In this document: positions 29,001-37,807 of the stretch, piece by piece
Layout: every line of letters starts with the position of its first letter
Numbering within the stretch: the first letter of the stretch is position 1
Origin: Methanococcus voltae PS
GTDB taxonomy: Archaea > AGJL01 > Methanococci > Methanococcales > Methanococcaceae
Reading direction: 5' to 3'
Assembly: GCF_024807035.1 (NCBI RefSeq)
Contig: NZ_JANUCQ010000005.1
Span: forward strand, 1 to 64,000
DNA: 64,000 bases
Position numbers and translations under genes: made by a program
Notes under the pieces: model-generated
Told to the model about the DNA's origin: nothing
What the model saw: the letters and a program-made list of their open reading frames with translations, nothing else
Databases searched by the model: none

Positions 29001-30188
29001 TTATTGATTTTCTGACCCTAATTCTAATTTTTTAAACCCGCCTATTTTTCCAGTTAAATCGTCATAAGCTGGTTTTCCATAGAAGAATGTGTATACTTCG
29101 TCTGCTTTTTCAACAGGGTCAATATCCTCAAACTGTTCTGGATAAAGTACCTTTCCAATATAGTAAGAATCTATTATCGCTGTACCTTTATTATATAAGT
29201 ACCAACGGTATGGTAATACCTGATAAACGTTATTATTTGAAACTGCATCTAAGTTTTTGAATTCTGGTTTTTGAAATTCTTTTGAAACTTTATCTATTGA
29301 AATAGAACTTATAAATATACATTCTGGGTTCCATTCTAATAATTGCTCTTTACTTATTGCCATACCTTTACTTTCGTTACAAAGGTCATAAGCCACGTTG
29401 TTTGCTTTATTATTAGCGCCTAAATATACTAATGGTGGCCATTTTGCGTCTGTCGCAGTTAATCCATTTATTCCTTGGTATGCTCTACCGCCCAGATAAA
29501 CAGTTTGATTATTGGTGGACTTTGAAGCTCTTAAAGCTAAATCTGCTTTATATTCTTCAATTTTATTTAATATTTCTTCTGCTCTTTCTTCTTTATCTAA
29601 TATTTTACCCATTAATCTTAATGATTGAGTATATTGTTCATTTTGATTTTCTGTACCCACAGGGGCTGTATAAACAACAACTACAGGAATTTGTAATTTT
29701 TCTTGCATATCATCTGCTACATCAGATTCATACCCTATGAATATAACGTCAGGGTTTATTTGCAAGATTCTTTCATAATATTGTTCAACGTTGCCTGATT
29801 CACTTACAATAGGCAAATCCATTAATTCTTTATGTGTTAATATATATAACGTTCTTGAACCTACTTTTTCATCACTTTCTAATTTTTCTACGCCGACTAC
29901 TTTATCAGTCGCCTGTAAATAAACTATTTCTCGCAATGAAGAACCCAATCCAATTGTTCGGTCTACTTTTTTCGGCACTCGAACTGTTCTACCCGCCATA
30001 TCTGTAACAGTTATGTATTCGGTATTTTTATCTAGATTATTATCTTTAATACTTATATTATCATTATCGGTAGTTGATGCGGTTGTCGGTTCAGTAACCT
30101 CACTCGTACAACCACAACTCATTAAGATAGTTACAACCGCAAAAATGCTTAAAATCGTAACTAATGATTTTTTCAGTGTTTTATTCAT
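29001..30188 (-). CDS. ABC transporter solute-binding lipoprotein, iron/corrinoid class, copy 3
   Basis: 395 residues. The signal peptide (MNKTLKKSLVTILSIFAVVT ... MSCGCTS) is almost identical to that of copy 4. TVTDMAGRTVRVPKKVDRTIGLG near residue 61. Pocket-region variants GLGSSLREIVYL and LPYRWYLYN: Arg replaces the Cys of copies 1, 2 and 5. Start behind GAGAAGATAAG. Upstream DNA and the signal-peptide code form a duplicated block with copy 4. Confidence 0.85.
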   Translation of the reverse strand: MNKTLKKSLVTILSIFAVVTILMSCGCTSEVTEPTTASTTDNDNISIKDNNLDKNTEYITVTDMAGRTVRVPKKVDRTIGLGSSLREIVYLQATDKVVGVEKLESDEKVGSRTLYILTHKELMDLPIVSESGNVEQYYERILQINPDVIFIGYESDVADDMQEKLQIPVVVVYTAPVGTENQNEQYTQSLRLMGKILDKEERAEEILNKIEEYKADLALRASKSTNNQTVYLGGRAYQGINGLTATDAKWPPLVYLGANNKANNVAYDLCNESKGMAISKEQLLEWNPECIFISSISIDKVSKEFQKPEFKNLDAVSNNNVYQVLPYRWYLYNKGTAIIDSYYIGKVLYPEQFEDIDPVEKADEVYTFFYGKPAYDDLTGKIGGFKKLELGSENQ

Positions 30189-30327
30189 CTTATCTTCTCA
30201 TATTTTCTCATCAGTTTTGTAGTTTGAAATCTAAATATACAATACTATTGTTACATATATAGTATATATAACCTTACTATTTGTAAAGATAAGTTTAATT
30301 AACTATTAAAAAGTAATACTAAATAAT
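30098..30327. repeat. Duplicated promoter-plus-signal-peptide block B, unit 1
   Basis: Nearly identical to 31592-31821, 1494 bases away. It covers the signal-peptide codons of copy 3, its ribosome site, a TATA-like AGTATATATAACC and AGTAATACTAAATAAT. A further 35-bp match follows after a short diverged gap. Confidence 0.85.
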
Positions 30328-30500
30328 CCCCTATTAAATAACATTTAAAATAAAATATTATTTAGAGCATAAAAAATCATTGGGAAGTAATAATTCAATA
30401 AAATATTAAAAATATTAAAAATATTAATGTACTAACATAAAATAAAATAATAAAAATAATAAAAATCAAAGTAAAAAATAGAAAATAGGTAATAATTTAA
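30189..30500. other. Intergenic region upstream of solute-binding protein copy 3
   Basis: First 140 bases belong to duplicated block B; the rest is AT-rich, ending in runs of AATATTAAA repeats, with no frame. Confidence 0.5.
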
Positions 30501-31682
30501 TTATTTTATGTTTACTTTTTCAAATCCTAAATTCTTTTTAGACATTTCTTCATATACGGGATTTCCATTAAAGAATATATATATTTCGTCTGCTTTTTCA
30601 ACAGGGTCAATGTCTGCAAATTGGTCGGGATAAAGTATTTTTCCAATATAATAAGCGTCAGCTATTGCAGTACCTTTGTTGTAGGAATATAATCTGAAAG
30701 GAGGTACTTTATAAACGTTATCATTTTTAATGGCACTTAATTCTTTAAATTCTGGCTTTTCTAAGTCTTTTTCAACCATTTTAAATGCAGTAGATGGTAT
30801 AAACATGTATTCAGGGTTCCAGTTTATTAATTGTTCTTCACTTACGGATACTCCTTTACTTACATTGTCAACACCATAAGCCACGTTATTAGCCCTATTG
30901 TTAGTTCCTAAATATTCGAATGGTGGCCATCTAGGGTCTGTAGTGGTTAAGCCATTTGTTCCATAATAGGCTCTACCTGGAATATATACACTTGGATTTT
31001 TATCAGATTTTGAAGCTCTTGACATTAAATCTGCTTCGTATTCTTTCATTTTGTCAATTATTTCATTGGCTCTTTCTTCTTTATCTAATATCTTACCCAT
31101 TAATCTTAAGGATTGGTCATATTTTGCATTCTGTTCTTTTGAACCAATTGCAGTGGCATGAACAACAACTACTGGAATTTGTAATTTTTCTTGCATATCG
31201 TCTGCTATTTCTGCTTCCTGATTTCCTAAAAATATTACATCTGGGTTTGCTGTAAGGATTCTTTCGTAATATTGCTGGGTTTTACCTGCTTTATTTACAA
31301 TAGGTAAATCCGCTAATTCTGGGTTTGCTAGCATATATGGCATTCTCATACCTATTTTTTCATCACTTTCTACTTCTTCTATACCTATAACTTTATCTTT
31401 TACGCCTAAGTAAACTATTTCTCTTAATGTACAGGCTAAACCAATTGTTCGGTCTACTTTTTTCGGCACTTGAACTGTTCTACCCGCCATATCTGTAACG
31501 GTTATGAATTCCGTATTTTTATCAGCATCTAAACCTTTTGGGTCTAAATTACTATTTTCGTCGTTGTTTTTAATGTCGCTTGATTCGGTAGCCTCACTCG
31601 TACAACCACAACTCATTACGATAGTTACGACCGCAAAAATGCTTAAAATCGTAACTAATGATTTTTTCAGTGTTTTATTCAT
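30501..31682 (-). CDS. ABC transporter solute-binding lipoprotein, iron/corrinoid class, copy 4
   Basis: 393 residues. Signal peptide like copy 3. After it, the linker SSDIKNNDENSNLDPKGLDA resembles that of copy 1 rather than copy 3, suggesting a mosaic. Pocket-region variants GLACTLREIVYL and PPFRLYSYN: again Arg at the position that is Cys in copies 1, 2 and 5. Ends FEKVNIK. Start behind GAGAAGATAAG. Confidence 0.85.
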   Translation of the reverse strand: MNKTLKKSLVTILSIFAVVTIVMSCGCTSEATESSDIKNNDENSNLDPKGLDADKNTEFITVTDMAGRTVQVPKKVDRTIGLACTLREIVYLGVKDKVIGIEEVESDEKIGMRMPYMLANPELADLPIVNKAGKTQQYYERILTANPDVIFLGNQEAEIADDMQEKLQIPVVVVHATAIGSKEQNAKYDQSLRLMGKILDKEERANEIIDKMKEYEADLMSRASKSDKNPSVYIPGRAYYGTNGLTTTDPRWPPFEYLGTNNRANNVAYGVDNVSKGVSVSEEQLINWNPEYMFIPSTAFKMVEKDLEKPEFKELSAIKNDNVYKVPPFRLYSYNKGTAIADAYYIGKILYPDQFADIDPVEKADEIYIFFNGNPVYEEMSKKNLGFEKVNIK

Positions 31683-31821
31683 CTTATCTTCTCATATTTT
31701 CTCATCAGTTTTGTAGTTTGAAATCTAAATATACAATACTATTGTTACATATATAGTATATATAACCTTACTATTTGTAAAGATAAGTTTAATTAACTAT
31801 TAAAAAGTAATACTAAATAAT
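31592..31821. repeat. Duplicated promoter-plus-signal-peptide block B, unit 2
   Basis: Partner of 30098-30327. Only a few base differences are seen over about 230 bases, including the non-coding part, which points to recent duplication or gene conversion. Confidence 0.85.
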
Positions 31822-31983
31822 AACGATTTAAATAATTTAAAAAATAAAATATTATTTAGAGCATAAAAAATCATTAAAAAATAATAATCTAAAAATCGTA
31901 AAATAAGATTAAAAATAAATAAATTAAAAAATAAAAATAAGATTAAAAAATAATAAAAAAATAATAAAAATAGAAGGATTAAA
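31683..31983. other. Intergenic region upstream of solute-binding protein copy 4
   Basis: First 140 bases are block B unit 2; the rest is AAAATAAT-rich with no frame. Confidence 0.5.
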
Positions 31984-33174
31984 TTATGCTTCTAATTTAC
32001 CATATCCACCCATTCTATTGGCTATTTCTTCGTAAGCTACATTGCCGTCGAAGAACATATATATTTCGTCTGCTTTTTCTTCAGGGTCAATATCTGCAAA
32101 TTGCTCTGGATAGAGTACCCTGCCCACGTAGTAAGCATTTGCTATTGCAGTATCTTTGTTAAATGCGTACCAGCAGTAAGGCAATACTTTGTACACTTTA
32201 CCGTTTTTAACTGCATTTAATCCCTGGAATTCAGGTTTTACTAAATCAGCTGTAACTTCATTCATTGAAGCTTCGCTTACAAATATGTACTCAGGATTCC
32301 AAGATACCACTTGTTCTTTGCTAACTTCTTTACCTTCACTAATCTTTGAAACGTTATAAGCTATATTATTAGCTCCTAAAAATTCGAATGGTGGCCATCT
32401 AGGGTCTGTTGTTGTAATTCCATGAGCTCCGTTGTAAGCTCTACCTGCAACATATGCTGTTGGGTGAACTGTAGCTTTTGAAACTCTAGATTTTAAATCT
32501 TCTTTGTATTCTTCCATTTTGTCCAATACTTCGTTGGCTCTTTCTTCTTTATCTAATATTTTACCCATTAATTTTAAAGAGTCTTCATATTTTTTATTTT
32601 GACCTTCTGAGCCGATTGCTGCAGTGTAAACAACCACTACAGGAATGTTTAATTTACTTTGCAAATCTTCCGCTGCATCTTTATTATTTCCTATGAATAT
32701 TACATCAGGATTCATTTTAAGAATTGCTTCATAATTATAGTTAGCTCCTGCTTTACCTGCTATAGGTAAGTCTATTAATTCAGGGTTTGCTGCTAAGTAC
32801 GGTAATTCAGTACCGCAAGGGAATTTATCATCGTCAGATTTTGCTTTAACACTTTCCCTCATTTCTATTGCTATTACTTTATCTTCTGAATCTAAGTATA
32901 CTATTTCTCTTAATGAACAGCCCAAGCCAATTATTTTATTTATTTTGGTTGGAACTTGTATGGTTCTACCTGCCATGTCTGTAACAGTTATGAATTCCGA
33001 GTTTTTGGTCGTTTCTACACCTTTACTTTGATTTAATTCATTGTTGGTGTTTGCACTATTGAGATTTGCGGAAGGTTCTGTATTTCCTCCAATACACCCA
33101 CAACTCATTACAGTAGCTATGACCATAAAAACACTGAAAACCATAACCAATGATTTTTTTAAAGTTTTATTCAT
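31984..33174 (-). CDS. ABC transporter solute-binding lipoprotein, iron/corrinoid class, copy 5 (first transcribed)
   Basis: 396 residues. Signal peptide ends VMSCGCIGG. TVTDMAGRTIQVPTKINKIIGLG near residue 64; pocket-region variants GLGCSLREIVYL and LPYCWYAFN. It has an insertion (SVKAKSDDDKFPCGTE) near residue 108 containing an additional Cys, and lacks the NNRANN segment of the others (reads GANNIAYN). Start follows GACGATGATATT. It is divergent from the SLC1-type transporter at 33496. Confidence 0.85.
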   Translation of the reverse strand: MNKTLKKSLVMVFSVFMVIATVMSCGCIGGNTEPSANLNSANTNNELNQSKGVETTKNSEFITVTDMAGRTIQVPTKINKIIGLGCSLREIVYLDSEDKVIAIEMRESVKAKSDDDKFPCGTELPYLAANPELIDLPIAGKAGANYNYEAILKMNPDVIFIGNNKDAAEDLQSKLNIPVVVVYTAAIGSEGQNKKYEDSLKLMGKILDKEERANEVLDKMEEYKEDLKSRVSKATVHPTAYVAGRAYNGAHGITTTDPRWPPFEFLGANNIAYNVSKISEGKEVSKEQVVSWNPEYIFVSEASMNEVTADLVKPEFQGLNAVKNGKVYKVLPYCWYAFNKDTAIANAYYVGRVLYPEQFADIDPEEKADEIYMFFDGNVAYEEIANRMGGYGKLEA

Positions 33175-33495
33175 AATATCATCGTCTTTTTTGGTTTTAA
33201 TTATATTAGTAATTTAGTTTTAACGTATAGTAATAATTTTTTAGAATTTATGAATTGATATTCATACAAATTAAGAAATAGTATTACTAATTAATATAAT
33301 TTACGATATGATATTATCAAAACTAATATATTCTTATATTCTTATATTATTATTTAAGATTATATCAGGGTTATTTGCCGATATTAAGACTATTATTCAC
33401 CTTTTTATTTAAAAAAGTTAATAAATGAATTAAATTAATCAAAAAGTATATAATTATGAAATATTAAAGTATATTTTATAACTTGGAGGTGCATT
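33175..33495. other. Divergent intergenic region, solute-binding protein copy 5 / SLC1 transporter
   Basis: Holds the second copy of regulatory block A (33230-33309). The right half is AT-rich, with GGAGGTGC just before 33496 as ribosome site for the transporter. Confidence 0.5.
33230..33309. promoter_or_regulatory. Shared 80-bp regulatory block A, second copy
   Basis: Matches 27277-27356. Dyad ATGAAT-TGAT-ATTCAT at 33250-33265. It is 56 bases from the start of copy 5, against 129 bases for copy 1. Confidence 0.6.
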
Positions 33496-34800
33496 ATGTC
33501 TAACAAAATAATAAATGCTTATACGAGCATACCGTTAGTTGCAAGAATGTTGGGTGCATTGGCTATTGGTTTACCTATTGGTTTGGCAATATCTTTCTAC
33601 TCTCCCGATTTAATAAATGTTATTAGCGCTTATTTATCACCGTTTGGTACTGTTTTAGTAAACATGCTTAAAATGATTGTTATACCTATCATATTCTTCT
33701 CATTGATTTCAGGTGCTGCAAGTATACCACTTGGCAAGCTCGGAAGAGTAGGTATCAAAACTATTTTATGGTATTTAATGACATCATTGTTCGCATCATT
33801 ATTTGGTGTTCTTGTTGCAATGTTATTTAACCCAGGTGTTGGTTTCACACCGCAAGAAGTTGCAAGCTCAGTTACACAAGTTGGTGTTCAGCCATCCGCC
33901 GATATCATTGGTATTTTATTAGGAATGTTTGCAAACCCATTTGCTTCCCTTGCTCAGGGTAATTTCTTGCCTATCATTGTTTTCGCAATTTTATTTGGTG
34001 TTGCTACAAGATTAGTGGCTGATAAACCACTCGATGAAGAAGAATCAAAAAGAGCATTCTCATTAATTGATTTTGCAAAAGCTGTTAACGCTTCAATGTT
34101 CAAAATTGTTAATTGGGTTATGGAATACGCACCGATTGGTGTTTTAGCTTTGACAATTGTAAACTTCGGAACTTACGGTTCCGATTTATTAGGAAGCTAC
34201 GGACAAATCGTTATTGGTATCGTTCTCGGTATTATCGGATTAATAGCATTTGTATACTCCGGATTATTGGTTCTCATAGGAAGAGAAAATCCATTAAAGA
34301 TATTCAACAAAATTAAAGAAGCAATGGTTACAGCATTTGCTACAAGAAGTAGTGCTGCTACTTTACCGGTTTCAATGGAAGTTGCAAGAGATGAATTGGG
34401 TGTAAAAGAAGAATTAGCTTCATTTACCTTACCTTTAGGTGCTACAATCAACATGGACGGAGTTTGTATTCACTTGCCAATGTGGGCTTTCTTCGCAGCA
34501 AACATGTTTGGTATCCCAATGACAATTGATTCAATCCTTGTAATGGTTATCACAACAGTTTTAGCTTCAATTGGTGCAGGCGGTGTTCCTGGTGGAAGTT
34601 TAATGCTTTTATTCATTATTTTAGGTACTATGGGATTAGCTCCAGAACAAATCGCAATTGTTGTTTCATTAGCTATCGCAGTGAACCCAATTTTGGATAT
34701 GTTCGAAACTATGAACAACATCACAGGAGATTTGGTTATGACTTACTTAGTTGGTAAAACCGAAGGCTTAGTTGATGAAAACGTTCAAAAAAAGTTATAA
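33496..34800 (+). CDS. SLC1/DAACS-family amino acid or dicarboxylate:cation symporter
   Basis: A 434-residue membrane protein with eight helices and two hairpins expected. Motifs: ATRSSAATLPVS near residue 282 (HP1 serine-rich tip), ATINMDG near 315 (TM7), GAGGVPGG near 358 (HP2) and LDMFETMNNITGD near 402 (TM8). In GltPh and glutamate transporters the TM8 motif is D-x-x-R-T-x-x-N; here the Arg that binds the side-chain carboxylate is Glu, so an acidic amino acid is unlikely to be the substrate. Start follows TTGGAGGTGCATT. Codons are richer in G/C than neighbours, as common for membrane proteins. Confidence 0.88.
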   Translation: MSNKIINAYTSIPLVARMLGALAIGLPIGLAISFYSPDLINVISAYLSPFGTVLVNMLKMIVIPIIFFSLISGAASIPLGKLGRVGIKTILWYLMTSLFASLFGVLVAMLFNPGVGFTPQEVASSVTQVGVQPSADIIGILLGMFANPFASLAQGNFLPIIVFAILFGVATRLVADKPLDEEESKRAFSLIDFAKAVNASMFKIVNWVMEYAPIGVLALTIVNFGTYGSDLLGSYGQIVIGIVLGIIGLIAFVYSGLLVLIGRENPLKIFNKIKEAMVTAFATRSSAATLPVSMEVARDELGVKEELASFTLPLGATINMDGVCIHLPMWAFFAANMFGIPMTIDSILVMVITTVLASIGAGGVPGGSLMLLFIILGTMGLAPEQIAIVVSLAIAVNPILDMFETMNNITGDLVMTYLVGKTEGLVDENVQKKL

Positions 34801-34959
34801 ATAATAAAAATAAAGATAAAAATAAAGATAAAAATAAAAATACTAAATCATAATCTGTCAAAAATAAAATAAAACGATATTAAAGAATAATTAAAGAATA
34901 ACTAAAAAATAAATAAAAAATAAATAAAAATAATTATTTAATTTCTTTTTTAATTTCTT

Positions 34960-35658
34960 TTAAAAAGTTATAATACAAACAGCCATATATGAGAATTCCA
35001 AGCCATTTTCTATGTTTTTAAGTAATTCACCTAATTTATATGTACTTATTTTTTCATTAGGATAGGATAAATTTTCGCAAATTGTAATTCTTACATCTTT
35101 TAAGTGATAATCAACGTTTTTAAGATTAAAACTAACATTATTTTTGTTTAACATGTATTCAATGTCTTTTTTTATGTCACTTGGTAAAAATATTACACTG
35201 TGATTATTTATTACCATATTATACAGCAATTCTTGATTATGCTCTTTACCATGCAGTGTTAATATAGCGTAATCATCCCAAGATATTTTTAATCTTGCGC
35301 AAGCTACTTGTATCGAAGAAATGCCTGATATAACGGATATATCCTTTTTATCGACGCCTAAATTTATCATAGTCTTTAATAAACCACTAAAACACGGGTC
35401 TCCAGTAGATAGAATACCAATATCTTTATTTTTAAATTTATCGTCAAAAGCTATTTCTTTTAAAGTTTCTTTAAGATTTTTGGATAAATATATTATTTCT
35501 TTATTATTTAAATCGTTTGAATTGATAGAATCAATTGATTTAATCGATTCTATGCTTCTTTTGCTACCTACTAGAATATCTAGTTTCTCTATTGTATCTA
35601 GTGCTTTTAGGGTTATTAAATCGCTACTTCCTGCTCCTATTCCTATAATATAAATCAT
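34960..35658 (-). CDS. cbiE: Cobalt-precorrin-7 C5-methyltransferase (CbiE)
   Basis: CbiE methylates C5 in the anaerobic cobalamin pathway. MIYIIGIGAGSSDLITLKAL is the family opening; STGDPCFSGLLKTM near residue 85 and VISGISSIQVACARL near 108 are further tetrapyrrole methylase motifs. It is separate from CbiT, as usual in archaea. The ATG at 35658 was chosen because GGATGAAACT precedes it; the ATG ten codons earlier has no ribosome site. About 232 residues, slightly long, with a Ser/Asn/Asp-rich SIDSINSNDLNN stretch near residue 45. With cobA this is the second corrinoid gene of the window. Confidence 0.9.
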   Translation of the reverse strand: MIYIIGIGAGSSDLITLKALDTIEKLDILVGSKRSIESIKSIDSINSNDLNNKEIIYLSKNLKETLKEIAFDDKFKNKDIGILSTGDPCFSGLLKTMINLGVDKKDISVISGISSIQVACARLKISWDDYAILTLHGKEHNQELLYNMVINNHSVIFLPSDIKKDIEYMLNKNNVSFNLKNVDYHLKDVRITICENLSYPNEKISTYKLGELLKNIENGLEFSYMAVCIITF

Positions 35659-35979
35659 AGTTTCATCCAACGGTATAATCCTTTTCATTTTTTAATTTTA
35701 ATTTTATTTTTTTATTTATTTTTTTATTTATTGATTAATCATATATCATAATTTACAGTATAGTTTATTCTATTTTTTTATCTTTTTATAACTTTAGATT
35801 TATATTTTATATCTTTTATTTCAAATTTGATATTAAATATATTGATGGAATAATCGATTATATGGTTTATATAATTTTACAAACATATTATTATACACAC
35901 TATAAATTATAAAATAACTACATCCATATAAACTACAAGTCATACGATAAATACGATATAAAGCACGAGGTGTCAGGGT
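35659..35979. other. Divergent intergenic region cbiE / cysS
   Basis: AT-rich without a frame. TATA-like stretches on both strands (for example near 35800 and 35880) could serve the two genes; none is clearly best. Confidence 0.4.
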
Positions 35980-37647
35980 ATGATACACCGAGAATCTCAA
36001 AATTCAGACTCTAATAATAGAGTACTAAGTGAAAAGGGATATTTTATTACCGTATACAACAGCTTAACAAATACTATGGAAAAATTCATTCCATTAGATA
36101 AAAAAGCTATAAAGATGTATATCTGCGGACCTACGGTTTACGATTCGTCACATTTAGGTCACGGTCGTACCTACGTATCTTTTGACGTAATAAAACGATA
36201 TTTAGAACATAAAGGTTATAACGTTTATTTGGTCATCAATTTTACCGATATCGACGATAAAATAATAAATAAAGCTAAAAATCTTAAAATGGATTGTAAA
36301 AATATTTCTGAAGAAAATATAGATTCATTTTTAATAGATATGCTTTCTTTAGGGGTAGAGCCTGCAAATGTATATCCTAAGGTTACACAATCAATCTCTG
36401 AAATAATAGACTTTATAGGCGTGTTAATGAAAAAAGATTACGCTTATAAAACAACGGATGGAATTTATTTCAACGTTAGGAAATTTAGGGAATATGGTAG
36501 GCTTAGCAATATAAAAATAGACAAATTAAAATCTAAAGCTAAAGATAATAAAGAATTGGAAAATAAAGATAATAAAGAAAGAGAAAAAGAAATTAGCAAT
36601 GCGACATCTGAAAAGTTAAATATGGAAGATTTTGCACTTTGGAAGTTTAACGAGCCAGTTTTTGAAGGAGATATTTGTGTAGAACCAGCTTGGGATAGCC
36701 CTTGGGGTAAGGGACGACCTGGTTGGCATATTGAATGCTCTGTAATGAGTGCAAAATATTTTGGAGAATGTTTCGATATACACGGAGGTGGGAAAGATTT
36801 GGCATTCCCTCATCACGAAAATGAAATAGCTCAAAGTGATAGTTATTTTGAAGCGCCTTGTGTAAAATATTGGATGCATACGGGTTTTGTTAGAGTAAAT
36901 GGCGAAAAAATGAGCAAAAGCCTTGGGAATTTTGTAACCATTAAGGATATGTTACAAAAATATAATAAAGACACCTTAAGATTGTTCTTTATCCAAAGAC
37001 ATTATCGCTCGCCTCTTGATTATTCGGACGAATCCTTAACACACGTAAAAAATACATTGGATAAATTTGAAAATTCAATTAAAAAATTAATTTACTATTC
37101 AAAAGATTCTGAAGTTAAAAATAAGCTATCAATAACTGACGTAGAATTTATGAATATATTATATTCCTGTAGAAACAAATTTTATGATGCTATGGACGAT
37201 GATTTTAACACCGTTGAAGCTATTAAAGTTCTTAACACTTTAATAACTGCTACAAATAAATATATGGCAGAATTAGAAAATTTAAAAAATTCTAATGCGA
37301 ATACTTCTATCATAATACAAGCTTTAGAATTTTATAGGGACGTAGGCGAAGTATTTGGAATATTTGGCGATTTAAAGATTGATTGTTATTTAAATTGCTT
37401 AAAAAGGTATGGTTACGAAGAAGAGGTAAAAGAAAGTAGCGCTTGTATTGATAAAATAGCAAAAGCAGAGTTTAGCTTTGCTAGTGCGGGAAAAGTAGAC
37501 GATTTAATGAAATTAGTAATTGAATTACGGGAAGATTTACGAGACAATAAAAATTATGAAATGGCGGACAAAATAAGAGATAAATTAGAAGAATTAGATA
37601 TTATATTGGAAGATAACCCAAAAGGTACCCGATGGGTCATTAAATAA
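35980..37647 (+). CDS. cysS: Cysteinyl-tRNA synthetase
   Basis: CysRS charges tRNA-Cys with cysteine. CGPTVYDSSHLGHGRTYVS near residue 50 contains the first zinc ligand Cys and the HIGH-type HLGH signature; GWHIECSVMSAKYFG and AFPHHENEIAQSD give the zinc site and conserved HHENE; GEKMSKSLGNF near residue 307 is KMSKS. At 555 residues it is longer than usual: an about 20-residue N-terminal extension and a charged Lys/Glu/Asn insertion at residues 184-210 (KDNKELENKDNKEREKE) account for most of it. The start follows GGTGTCAGGGT. Some methanogens lack CysRS and use SepRS/SepCysS, so its presence is informative. Confidence 0.95.
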   Translation: MIHRESQNSDSNNRVLSEKGYFITVYNSLTNTMEKFIPLDKKAIKMYICGPTVYDSSHLGHGRTYVSFDVIKRYLEHKGYNVYLVINFTDIDDKIINKAKNLKMDCKNISEENIDSFLIDMLSLGVEPANVYPKVTQSISEIIDFIGVLMKKDYAYKTTDGIYFNVRKFREYGRLSNIKIDKLKSKAKDNKELENKDNKEREKEISNATSEKLNMEDFALWKFNEPVFEGDICVEPAWDSPWGKGRPGWHIECSVMSAKYFGECFDIHGGGKDLAFPHHENEIAQSDSYFEAPCVKYWMHTGFVRVNGEKMSKSLGNFVTIKDMLQKYNKDTLRLFFIQRHYRSPLDYSDESLTHVKNTLDKFENSIKKLIYYSKDSEVKNKLSITDVEFMNILYSCRNKFYDAMDDDFNTVEAIKVLNTLITATNKYMAELENLKNSNANTSIIIQALEFYRDVGEVFGIFGDLKIDCYLNCLKRYGYEEEVKESSACIDKIAKAEFSFASAGKVDDLMKLVIELREDLRDNKNYEMADKIRDKLEELDIILEDNPKGTRWVIK

Positions 37648-37741
37648 CAAATTAAGAAAAATAGAACAGTTATTCAATTAACTAAGATAAATAAATTAAA
37701 TAAATAAAATTAAAAATAAGGAAAAGGAATTTTATTTATTT

Positions 37742-37800
37742 TTATATTATTTTTTATATTATTTTTTATATTATTTTTTATAGTTTATATTTTATTTTTT
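37742..37800. terminator. T-rich tandem tract between convergent cysS and acyl-CoA ligase genes
   Basis: About three copies of a 13-bp TATATTATTTTTT unit followed by more T runs. On the plus strand it gives several U6 tracts after cysS, matching U-tract termination in archaea. Confidence 0.5.
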
Positions 37801-37807
37801 AGTCTTT

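Noticed and set aside
29432-29740. Plus-strand open frames of about 100 codons opposite the solute-binding protein genes
   Set aside because: They are antisense shadows of strongly conserved genes, repeated at the same place in each paralogue, without ribosome sites.
20589-33174. Array as a mobile genomic island
   Set aside because: No integrase, transposase, tRNA target or flanking direct repeats, and base composition matches the surroundings; tandem duplication explains it better.
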